Assembly (NCBI RefSeq): GCF_008254045.1 | Contig: NZ_CP042425.1 | Location: forward strand, 7,516,163-7,580,162 | Reading direction: 5' to 3' | DNA length: 64,000 nt | From: Limnoglobus roseus | GTDB taxonomy: Bacteria; Planctomycetota; Planctomycetia; Gemmatales; Gemmataceae | Part shown: piece by piece, positions 54,801 to 62,291 of the stretch | How the letters are laid out: every line of letters begins with the position of its first letter | How positions within the stretch are numbered: position 1 is the first letter of the stretch | Program-made: the position numbers and the translations under genes | Notes under the pieces: generated by a model | What the model saw: only the letters and a program-made list of their open reading frames with translations | Databases searched by the model: none | Told to the model about the DNA's origin: nothing

Positions 54801-57800
54801 TGACGAGGCCCGGCGTGCCGCCGTCGCCGAACGTCACCTGCACCTGACCCATGCCGATGACCGTGACCTTCGCCGCCCCGGACAGCGTGAACTGGCTCGT
54901 CGCGGTCGTGTACGTGAACCGGAGCTTGTCCGTGCTGATGATGACGTTGTTCACGCGGAACTGCGAGTTGATCGTCGCGTCCAGCTTCGTGAGCGAACCG
55001 TCGGTGATGATTAAGCCGGGGGCCCCGTCGTACCCGAACGTCACGCTCACGTCGCCCATGCCGATGACCGTCACGCCGGCCGTGCCGGTGAGCGTGAACA
55101 CGCTGGTGGCCGGCGTGTACGTGAACCGAAGGGCCTTCGTGCTGAAGATGACCGAGTTCACGCGGATGTTGGAATCGACCGTCATGTCCAACTTGTCGAG
55201 CGACCCATTCGTGATGACCAACCCCGGCTCGCCCTTGTAGCCGAACGTCACGGTGAGGTCGCCGACGCCGATGACGGTGACGCCCGCCGACCCGGCGAGC
55301 GTGTACCGGCTGGTCGCCGCGGTGTACGTGAACCGCAACCCCTTCGTGCTGAAGATGACCGAGTTGACGCGGATCTTCGAGTCGATGGTCATGTCCAGGC
55401 TGTCGAGCGACCCGTTCGTGATGACCAGGCCGGGGGCACCGTTGTACCCGAACGTCACCGTCAGGTCGCCGACGCCGACGATCGCCACGCCCGCGGACCC
55501 GGACAAGGTGTACTGGCTGGTCGCAGCGGTGTAGGTGAACCGCAGCCCCTCGGTGCTGAACGTCACGGAGTTCACGCGGATCTTCGAGTTGACGGTCAGG
55601 TCCAGGCTGTCGAGCGAGCCGTTCGTGATGACCAGGCCGGGGTTGCCGTTATACCCGAAGGTGACGGAGAGGTTGCCGATGCCGGTGATCGCCACGCCGG
55701 CGGTGCCGGTGAGCGTGTACTGGCTGTTGGCCGCCGTGTACGTGAACCGCAGGCCCTTGGTGGTGAACGTCACCGACTTGACGGTGATGTTGGAGTCGAC
55801 GGTCATGTCGAGCTTGTCGAGGGACCCGTTCGTGATGACCAGACCGGGGTTGGTCCCGTTACCGAACGTCACACTCAGGGAGCCGATGCCGGTGACCGCG
55901 ACGCCGGCGGTGCCGGTGAGCGTGTACTGGCTGTTTGTGGCGGCGTAGGTGAACCGCAGGCCCTTCGTCGTGAACGTCACGGCCTTGACGCTGATGTTCG
56001 TGTCCACCGTCATGTCGAGCTTATCGAGCGACCCGTTGGTGATGACCAGCCCGGCCGACCCCTGGTAGCCGAACGTGACACTCAGGCTGCCGATCCCGCC
56101 GACGGTCACGGCCGCGGACCCGGCGAGCGTGTATTGACTGTTCGCCGCGGCATAAGTGAACCGCAGCCCCGTCGTACTGAACTGCACCGTGCTGACGGAG
56201 ATGTCCGAGTTCACCGTCGTGTCCAGGCTCGTCAGCGAGCCGTCGGTGATGACCAGGCCGGGGTTACCCCCCTTCCCGAACGTGACGCTCAGGTTCCCGA
56301 TCCCGCCGACGGTCACGGCCGCCGTGCCGGCGAGGGAGAACGTCGCTTGCCGCGAGTCATATGTGAAGTTCAACCCCTTCGTCGCGAACCCGACCGACCC
56401 GACGGTGATGTTGGAATCGACCGTCATGTTCAGCGAATCGAGCGACCCGTTGCTGATGACCAGCCCCGGCAGTGGCCCCTGGCCGAACGTGACGCTCAGG
56501 TTGCCGATCCCGGTGACGGCCGCCGCCGCCGACCCGGACAGGGCGAACCGGTTGGAATCGGCCGCGTACTGGAACCGCAGGCTCTTGGTGCTGAACGTGA
56601 CGGAGCTAACACGGACGTTCGTGTTCAACGTCATGTCGAGGCTCGTCAGCGCGCCGTCGGTGACGACGAGGCCGGGGTTGGTCCCGTATCCGAACGTCAC
56701 GTTGAGCGTGCCGAGCCGGGAGACGGTCAGGTCGGCGCTGCCGGAGAGGGCGAACGCCTTCGTGGCCCCGGCGTACTGGAACCGCAGCCCCTTCGTGCCG
56801 AACGTGACCCCGCCGATGGCGACGTCCGTGTCGAGGGTCATGTCCAGGCTGGTCAGGTCGCCCTTCGTGACGACGAGACCGGGGTTGGTCCCGTACCCGA
56901 ACGTGACGCTCGCGTTGCCGATGCCGGTGATGGTCACGCCGGCCGATCCCGTCAGGGCGTAGGCCCCGCTCGCGGCCGTGTAGTCGAACGCCAGCCCCTT
57001 CGTGGCGAACGTCACGCCGGCGATCGTGACGCTGGAGTTCACCGTCGTGTGCAGCGATTCCAGCGAACCCTTCGTGATGACCAGGCCGGGGTCGGTCCCG
57101 TGGCCGAACGTCACGCTGAGGTTGCCGATCCCGCCCACGGTGACGGCGGCCGTGCCGGCCAGCGTGTACTGCGAAGTCGCGGCGGTGTAGCCGAGGGCCA
57201 GCCCCTTGGTGGCGAACGTCACGCCGCCGATGGTCACGTCGCCCGTCACGGCCAGGTTCAGGCTCGTGAGCGAGCCGTCCGCGACGACGAGGCCGGGGCC
57301 GCTAGCGTTGCCAAACGTGACGCTCAGGTTACCGATCCCGCCCACGGTCAGGCCGACGGTCCCGGCGAGGGCGAACTGGTCGGTCGCCGCAGCGTAGGTG
57401 AACTCCAGCCCCTTCGCGGCGAACGCGACGCCTCCGACGGTCAGATTCGAGTCGAGGGTGAGGTCGAGGCTCGTCAGCTTCCCGTTCGCGACGACGAGGC
57501 CGGGGGCGGTCCCGTGGCCGAACGTCAGGCCCAGGTCGCCGAGGCCGGTCACCTTGGAGGTCACCGTCCCGGTCAGGGCGAACATGTCGCCGGCCGCGGT
57601 GTACGCGAAGTTCAGGTCGCCCGCGGTGAACGTCAACTCGCCGACGGTGAAAGTCGAGTTCACCGTCGCGTCGAGGCTCACGAGGTCGCCGTTCGTGACG
57701 ACGAGGCCGGGGTCGGTCCCATGGCCGAGGGTGACGCTCAGGTCGCCCAGTCCGTCGATCGCGACGCCGGCCGTCCCGCTGAGCGAGAACTTGGCGTCGG

Positions 57801-60800
57801 CCGTCGAGTACGCGAACGTCAGGTCAGTAGCCGAGATCGTGACGCCGCGGACGGTGAAGTCGGTGGTGACGCTGGCGTCGAACGCGGTCAGCGCCCCGGC
57901 TGTGAACACGAGGCCGGGCGTCGAACCCTGGCCGACGCCGAGGGCGAGGGTCACGTTGCCGGCCTTGTTTTCCAGCGTGGCGGTCGCCGTGCCGGTCAGC
58001 GTGACCGTGTTCGCGGTGGAGTCGTACGCGGCGGACAGCGACAGGCCGGTGAACTCGACGGAGCCGAGCGAGAAGCCGGTGCTCGGGATCGAAGCCGTCA
58101 CGCCGCTGAGGGCGATGCCGGTGTCGCTCACGACGACGTGATTCGTGCCGGACACCGATACGGCGAGGCCGTAGGGCAACGCGAGCGAACCCTGGACTAG
58201 CACGTCTGCGTTTGCCTGATCGAGCGAGATCGCCGACGGCGTGAACGTGAGGCTGGCGACCGTGAACGTCGCGCCGGTCAAGCCGGTCTGACCGGCACCG
58301 GCCAGGGCCGCGATGCTCGCGGCGGTGAACCCGCCCGTCAGGAGCGTTACCGGGTTGCTCGGGCGGATCGCCTTGACGGCCCCGGTGTTCGTGATCGTCA
58401 GCGCGGCCGTGTCGATGGTCGTGGTCCCGTCGAGCGTCAGCAGCGCCACGAACGGCTGCCCGGCCGCCGGTTTGAACCCGACCTGCACGGTGCCGCTGGA
58501 CATGAACGTGCTGCCGGAGGGTTGCAGGCCGTTCGCCTCACGGAACTGCAAACCGCCCACGTCCACCTGCGTCGGGACGAGCGACGGCTCGACGATGGTC
58601 AGCGTCGTCGCCGCCGTGCCGCCGGCCGTGCCGTTCGTTACCGTGCCGAGGGTGAACGTCAACGTCGGGTTGGCCGTGGCCGACGGGCTGGCCGCGAGCT
58701 TGCCGGTGATGGTCACGCTCGTCTGCCCAGCCGGGATGACGACGGGGCTGGCCGACACGTCCGAGTAATCCACGCCTTCGACGGCCGTGTCACCGGTGGC
58801 GCCGTACGTGAAGTTCACCGTCGTCGGCAGCGACGAGATGGCCGAGAGCGACACCGTCACCGCGAACGTGCCCGACACGGCCGTCGCGGACTGGCTGTCG
58901 GACAGGAACTGCACCGTCGGCATCGGCGCGCTGGTGATCGTCAACGTGTGCATCGTGTTCGTGCCGAGGTCGGCGCCCGTTGGGGACGAAGTCGTGAACA
59001 CGATCGTCTTGTCGTCGGCCGAGTAGCCGTTGTTCAGGACCTTGCCGGTGACGTTCACGCTCGTTTGTCCGGCCGGGATGACGATCGGACTGGCCGAGAC
59101 GTTGCTGTACTCCGTGTCGGGCGTCGCCGTGCCGCCGACCGTGAACGGCACGGTCGTGTCCACGGACGACGCGGCCGACAGCGACAGCATGACGTTAAAC
59201 GTCCCGGCCACGGTCTCGGAAACCGTCTGGCTCGCCGCGGCGAATTGCACCGAGGGCTTCACGGCGCTCGTGATCGTGATCGTGTGGCCGGTCGTCGCTC
59301 CGAGGGCCGCGTTCGTCGGGTTCGCCCCGAGGGTGAAGACGATCGTCTTGTCGGCCGGCGAGTAGCCGTTGTTCACGATCGTGCCAGTGATCGTCGCCGA
59401 GGTCTTTCCGGCCAGGATCGTTACCGAGCCGGCCGCGGCCCCGCTGTACTCGTTCCCGGACACCGCCGTGCCGCCGACCGTGAACGGCACGACCACGTCC
59501 TTCGACGCAGCCCCGGACAGGTTGACGGTGACGGTGAACGTGCCCGGCGACGTTTCGGCCACGGTCTGCGTGGCGGCCGCGAACTGCACGGTGACGAGCG
59601 TGGTGAACGCGGACACGGCCGTGTACGTCGTGCCGTTCGCGTTCGTGGCGTACGCGACGAACGAGTACCCGACGCCGGAGGACAGCCCGGCCACGGCCGC
59701 CGTGAACGTGCCGACGGTCGTCGCGGCGTCCGCCACCTTGACCACGCCAGTGCCGTTGAGCATTGGGTTGGCGTTCGTAGCCGTCGGCGCGTACAGGACG
59801 CCCCGCTCGGTGATCGACGAGGTGCCCGTCGCAGTCACCGTGCCGCCGAGGGTCGCGCCCTGGCCGGTCACGTTGGTCACGGTGGCCGCGGACACCGTCG
59901 GCTGCGGCGGGACGACCTGCGTCACCGAAATCGACTTCCCGAAGATGGTCACCGTGCCGGTGCGGTCCGCCGCCCCCGTGTGCTCCGTGTACGACAGGTT
60001 GACCTTGCTGGACGTGACGGAATCGACGGTCAGCCACGGGCTGTTGCTGAGCGGGGAGAGGACGCCCGTCAGGCCCGGCCCGCCGACGACGCGGTCGGTC
60101 AGCGTGACGGTCCCGGCCGCCGTCGACGTGTTGACGGCCGACGTGTCCACGAACGCCCGTGGCAGAATGCTGATACGGGACGGCGAGGACTCGGCGACGT
60201 ACAGGTTCCCGGCCCCGTCGGCCGTGAGGAACGTCGGGCTGGTCAACCCGCTCGCCCGCGTCGTCACGGCCCCGGTCGCCGGCGAGTACATCTTGATCGT
60301 GCCGCTGGTGGTGACGAACACGTTCCCGGACCCGTCCACCTCGACGCCGCCCGAACTGGTCACGCCCGTGATGAGATCGACGCTCGTGCCGGTCGCCTTC
60401 ACGTACTCGCGAACCTTGTCCGTCGTCTCGTCCACGTAGTACACGTTGCCAAGAGCGTCGACGGCGATGTCGCTGAGAGTGAAGATGCTGACGAGGTCGG
60501 TCGCCGTCTTCGCCGTGGCGTCGTACTTCCGCAACGCGCCCGTGGCCACGCCGCCGACGCTGCCGTTCTCGGCGTAGTACAGGTTGCCCGCCGCGTCCAC
60601 GTCGAGCGCGTCGATGTAGAAGCCGGCCGGCGACGTGTACACCGTCTCGATCTGGTCGAGCAGCGGGTCGAACTTCTGGACCTTGTTCGCGTCGGTGGCG
60701 GAGTCGTAGGTGACGAAGTAGACGTTCCCGGCGGCGTCGAGCGAGGCGTACTGGCCCGTGCCGTCGAACGTGATTTGCGTGGCCGCGCCGGTCGGGTCGT

Positions 60801-62049
60801 ACCGTTTGAAGCCGTAGTTGGCGTTGTAGTACAGCTTGCCGGTCGCGTCGGCGACGAGGCCGTTCAGGTTGCCGAACCGGTCGTACCCGCCGGCGACCAG
60901 CGTGCGGGTGGTTCCGTCCGCCAGGTTGTACCGGACGACCGACTGGGCCGGCGAGTCGAGGGTGTAGATGGCACCGCCGCTGAGGTACGTGTCGAGGTAC
61001 TGGCCGAACTGCGAGACGACCGTGCTGACCTGTCCGCCCGGGGCGATCTTGAGCAGGTCGTAGGCGGTGTAGTCGTCCTGCACGACGTACACGTTGCCAC
61101 CGGCGTCCACCATCAGGTTGTCGGGCAGCACCCACGGGGCCTTGTCGATCGGCAACAGGGCCGTCGACGTCTGCGTCGCCGCGTCGTACTTGAACGGCGA
61201 GTTCAGGTCGTACCCCGAGTCGACGACCATCGTGTAGTACACGTTCCCGGCGGCATCGACTTGCAGCGCCCCCACGTTGCCGGTCAGGTCGGACACGACG
61301 GTGGACGTCACCCCTGCGGTGGAATACTTCTTGATCGCCGTCGCGGCCGAGTCGTAGTAGTACACGTTCCCCGCCGCGTCCGCCGCGATCGGCGTCTGAA
61401 CCGCCGGAACGGTGAACAAGTCGGTCACCACGTCGGTCGTCGGGTTGTACTTCTTCACCTTGTCGGCATTGCTGTCCACGGCGTACACGTTGCCCGCGCC
61501 GTCCACGGTCACCGCGTACGGGTACTGGATGGTGGCAGCGACGGGCGCGGTCACGCCCGTCGTCGCGGTGTACTTCTTCAGCCCGGAGTCCGTGACGTAG
61601 ACGTTCCCCGCGCCGTCCGCGGCGACGGACTTCGGGCCGCTGAACACCCGATCGACAATCGCCCGCGACTCGCCCGCGGCCACGTACCCCGTCCCCGCCT
61701 GGGTGACGGTCAGCGTCTGGCCCGCGACCGTCACCGTGCCCGTCCGCGTCGCCCCGGCGTTCGCCGTGAAGCTGAACTTCGCCAGCCCGTCGCCAGTGCC
61801 GGTCGCGGTCGTCACCGTGATCCACGGCTCCGTCGTGCTGGCCGTCCACGCCCCCGACGCCTGCACGAGCGTGCCGTCGCTCCCCGCCGTGGGGCCTTCG
61901 AACAACGTGGCCATGCCCAGCGTGGCCGGCAGGCTGCGGTCTTCGAGCGACACCAATCCCAGTATGGGGCGGACGGGCAGTTGTGGGCGGATCGGGCGGC
62001 GAGCGGGGTTCCAAAGACGGGCGAGCCAAACGGAAAAGGTGGGGCGCAT
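51868..62049 (-). CDS. Giant multidomain surface protein (SLEDR, BACON, NHL-type, Calx-beta, 19 tandem repeats, FG-GAP)
   Basis: The start at 62049 is chosen because MRPTFSVWLARLWN-...-SLEDRSLPA (34-42) then lines up with the other two SLE(D/A)R proteins; upstream ATG 62175 is possible. The product is 3393 residues. Domain order by nucleotide: BACON-like (about 61900-61690, WITVTTATGTGDGLAKFSF), an NHL/Vgb-type propeller with many DAAGNVYY units (61690-60180), a second BACON-like unit (to 59930), one FnIII-like unit, three Calx-beta domains (59600-58580), an unclassified beta region, about 19 repeats of 69 residues (57960-54060), an SdrD/Cna-B-like unit (VFYDANGNGVLDAGEPNT, about 53690-53580), a helical region, and C-terminal FG-GAP repeats (52830-51870). 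It is probably an exported adhesin or matrix protein. It sits alone. No catalytic motif seen. Confidence 0.93.
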   Translation of the reverse strand: MRPTFSVWLARLWNPARRPIRPQLPVRPILGLVSLEDRSLPATLGMATLFEGPTAGSDGTLVQASGAWTASTTEPWITVTTATGTGDGLAKFSFTANAGATRTGTVTVAGQTLTVTQAGTGYVAAGESRAIVDRVFSGPKSVAADGAGNVYVTDSGLKKYTATTGVTAPVAATIQYPYAVTVDGAGNVYAVDSNADKVKKYNPTTDVVTDLFTVPAVQTPIAADAAGNVYYYDSAATAIKKYSTAGVTSTVVSDLTGNVGALQVDAAGNVYYTMVVDSGYDLNSPFKYDAATQTSTALLPIDKAPWVLPDNLMVDAGGNVYVVQDDYTAYDLLKIAPGGQVSTVVSQFGQYLDTYLSGGAIYTLDSPAQSVVRYNLADGTTRTLVAGGYDRFGNLNGLVADATGKLYYNANYGFKRYDPTGAATQITFDGTGQYASLDAAGNVYFVTYDSATDANKVQKFDPLLDQIETVYTSPAGFYIDALDVDAAGNLYYAENGSVGGVATGALRKYDATAKTATDLVSIFTLSDIAVDALGNVYYVDETTDKVREYVKATGTSVDLITGVTSSGGVEVDGSGNVFVTTSGTIKMYSPATGAVTTRASGLTSPTFLTADGAGNLYVAESSPSRISILPRAFVDTSAVNTSTAAGTVTLTDRVVGGPGLTGVLSPLSNSPWLTVDSVTSSKVNLSYTEHTGAADRTGTVTIFGKSISVTQVVPPQPTVSAATVTNVTGQGATLGGTVTATGTSSITERGVLYAPTATNANPMLNGTGVVKVADAATTVGTFTAAVAGLSSGVGYSFVAYATNANGTTYTAVSAFTTLVTVQFAAATQTVAETSPGTFTVTVNLSGAASKDVVVPFTVGGTAVSGNEYSGAAAGSVTILAGKTSATITGTIVNNGYSPADKTIVFTLGANPTNAALGATTGHTITITSAVKPSVQFAAASQTVSETVAGTFNVMLSLSAASSVDTTVPFTVGGTATPDTEYSNVSASPIVIPAGQTSVNVTGKVLNNGYSADDKTIVFTTSSPTGADLGTNTMHTLTITSAPMPTVQFLSDSQSATAVSGTFAVTVSLSAISSLPTTVNFTYGATGDTAVEGVDYSDVSASPVVIPAGQTSVTITGKLAASPSATANPTLTFTLGTVTNGTAGGTAATTLTIVEPSLVPTQVDVGGLQFREANGLQPSGSTFMSSGTVQVGFKPAAGQPFVALLTLDGTTTIDTAALTITNTGAVKAIRPSNPVTLLTGGFTAASIAALAGAGQTGLTGATFTVASLTFTPSAISLDQANADVLVQGSLALPYGLAVSVSGTNHVVVSDTGIALSGVTASIPSTGFSLGSVEFTGLSLSAAYDSTANTVTLTGTATATLENKAGNVTLALGVGQGSTPGLVFTAGALTAFDASVTTDFTVRGVTISATDLTFAYSTADAKFSLSGTAGVAIDGLGDLSVTLGHGTDPGLVVTNGDLVSLDATVNSTFTVGELTFTAGDLNFAYTAAGDMFALTGTVTSKVTGLGDLGLTFGHGTAPGLVVANGKLTSLDLTLDSNLTVGGVAFAAKGLEFTYAAATDQFALAGTVGLTVGGIGNLSVTFGNASGPGLVVADGSLTSLNLAVTGDVTIGGVTFATKGLALGYTAATSQYTLAGTAAVTVGGIGNLSVTFGHGTDPGLVITKGSLESLHTTVNSSVTIAGVTFATKGLAFDYTAASGAYALTGSAGVTITGIGNASVTFGYGTNPGLVVTKGDLTSLDMTLDTDVAIGGVTFGTKGLRFQYAGATKAFALSGSADLTVSRLGTLNVTFGYGTNPGLVVTDGALTSLDMTLNTNVRVSSVTFSTKSLRFQYAADSNRFALSGSAAAAVTGIGNLSVTFGQGPLPGLVISNGSLDSLNMTVDSNITVGSVGFATKGLNFTYDSRQATFSLAGTAAVTVGGIGNLSVTFGKGGNPGLVITDGSLTSLDTTVNSDISVSTVQFSTTGLRFTYAAANSQYTLAGSAAVTVGGIGSLSVTFGYQGSAGLVITNGSLDKLDMTVDTNISVKAVTFTTKGLRFTYAATNSQYTLTGTAGVAVTGIGSLSVTFGNGTNPGLVITNGSLDKLDMTVDSNITVKSVTFTTKGLRFTYTAANSQYTLTGTAGVAITGIGNLSVTFGYNGNPGLVITNGSLDSLDLTVNSKIRVNSVTFSTEGLRFTYTAATSQYTLSGSAGVAIVGVGDLTVTFGYNGAPGLVITNGSLDSLDMTIDSKIRVNSVIFSTKGLRFTYTAATSRYTLAGSAGVTVIGVGDLTVTFGYKGEPGLVITNGSLDKLDMTVDSNIRVNSVIFSTKALRFTYTPATSVFTLTGTAGVTVIGMGDVSVTFGYDGAPGLIITDGSLTKLDATINSQFRVNNVIISTDKLRFTYTTATSQFTLSGAAKVTVIGMGQVQVTFGDGGTPGLVITDGSLTSLDVRVDAKFTVNAIVFTADGLRFQYTAADSTFKLTGSAGVGLIGVGGLKITFGTPADPGLVITNGELKSLNMTVGADFSVGLVTLKGKGVNFRYTAATSTFTMSGGLTATITGIGDITLTFGRGTTPGLQIVDGTLTAMALTVTSDVTFAGLTFGKADFGFKYTRSSGKFVIDGTASATYGFETFAVQLGNGTTGGIVVDTTKGTVDSVNGTLSNTLGVAGLTVGNVSLALNYANSVYTLSGTGSVTIKSSLDLPSFFKTFIDLKGVSLTLGSVNLTSSYTAGKNSESYTALSVRLAGLDVGIKVYFNGSVDITGVSNAIVQGLLNAAGKVVDAAGKVVNKAASVVKSVGSAIYNASPCILDNQIAGAMVFYDANGNGVLDAGEPNTVSAADGTYRLALPEGASGLIVAFGGTNVATNLPNTMTLTAPAPATMVSPLSTLVQAVRATSPALSIDEAAATVAAALGIPDTINVLRENVIDLAMTGRADAGRSLTAAVELAGLSNGIAALVGRSGADVDAAFFNSLAAAIGNGNGDPGLANDAAVRDLILDTAGRLNVTLDDALVTGAAAVLAGINRHFEATPVGAGADYMRHIVAAQIVAGTDVNTALAAAATGQRDIASVVAEYTGAAFAAAAAATPVSTLAATVSNTAPWYALAAGDGGGARVQVFDQATGAKKADFFAFESSFRGGATVAVGDVNGDGTPDVVVAAGIGGGPRILVIDGTKLDQISDAGEISPTALLADFFAFESSFRGGASVALARLSGGLGLDIVVGAGVGGGPRVRSFSFAPQAAGGVAQMTGLIGDFFAFSPDARVGVNVAAGDLDGTGRDNVIVGAGAGGGPVVAVYNPDGTLRNQFLAYDAALRGGVSVAAGYLDGSAKAQLVTAAGPGGPGVVNVYADADDIPDRTIDAFEPSFTGGVSIGTVTTAAGTNLVVGAGPGGAPRVRVLSDDGQTIDDYFAYDASFLGGVTVG
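54060..57960 (-). repeat. About 19 tandem 207-bp coding repeats
   Basis: The unit is about 69 codons, with landmarks VTFGYGTNPGLVITNGSLDS, then a TVDSNI..NSV.FSTKGLRF core, YTAATSQYTLTG and VTGIGNLS. I count 19 PGLV-type landmarks; the first and last two are the most divergent and the middle ones are nearly identical, as expected if recent expansion occurred centrally by unequal recombination. Confidence 0.9.
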
Positions 62050-62204
62050 GCGCGTGGCGATCCTAAAGGATAGGTTGGCGATGGGGACGTACTTCAAATC
62101 TCGAAGCAGGGCGCGAAAGATTGAACCCACTTCGCGGACGATTGGAGGTTTCTCTGGAAGTAGTAACCTCTTCACAGGGATGGGGATTCGATCATTTCAA
62201 TAAG

Positions 62205-62241
62205 CCTCGCGTGTGGCCACGAAACTTGTGGCCGCACGCGA
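62205..62241 (-). terminator. Hairpin downstream of the glycoside-hydrolase-like gene
   Basis: A 15-bp stem (62205-62219 with 62227-62241; one G-T pair) has a 7-nt loop and lies 50 nt past the stop at 62292 in the direction of transcription. On that strand it is followed by GCTTATTG, which is not a full U-run. A terminator is the simplest reading. Confidence 0.5.
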
Positions 62242-62291
62242 GACATGGGAGTTTGCGATCCAACTCTGAGTTCAACATGGGGACGATGGTT

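Noticed and set aside
58522..62073. Plus-strand open frame of 1183 codons opposite the giant gene
   Set aside because: It is antisense to a protein with clear domains, is extremely rich in Arg, Gly and Asp, and has no domain. Long antisense frames are expected where the real gene has GC at third positions.
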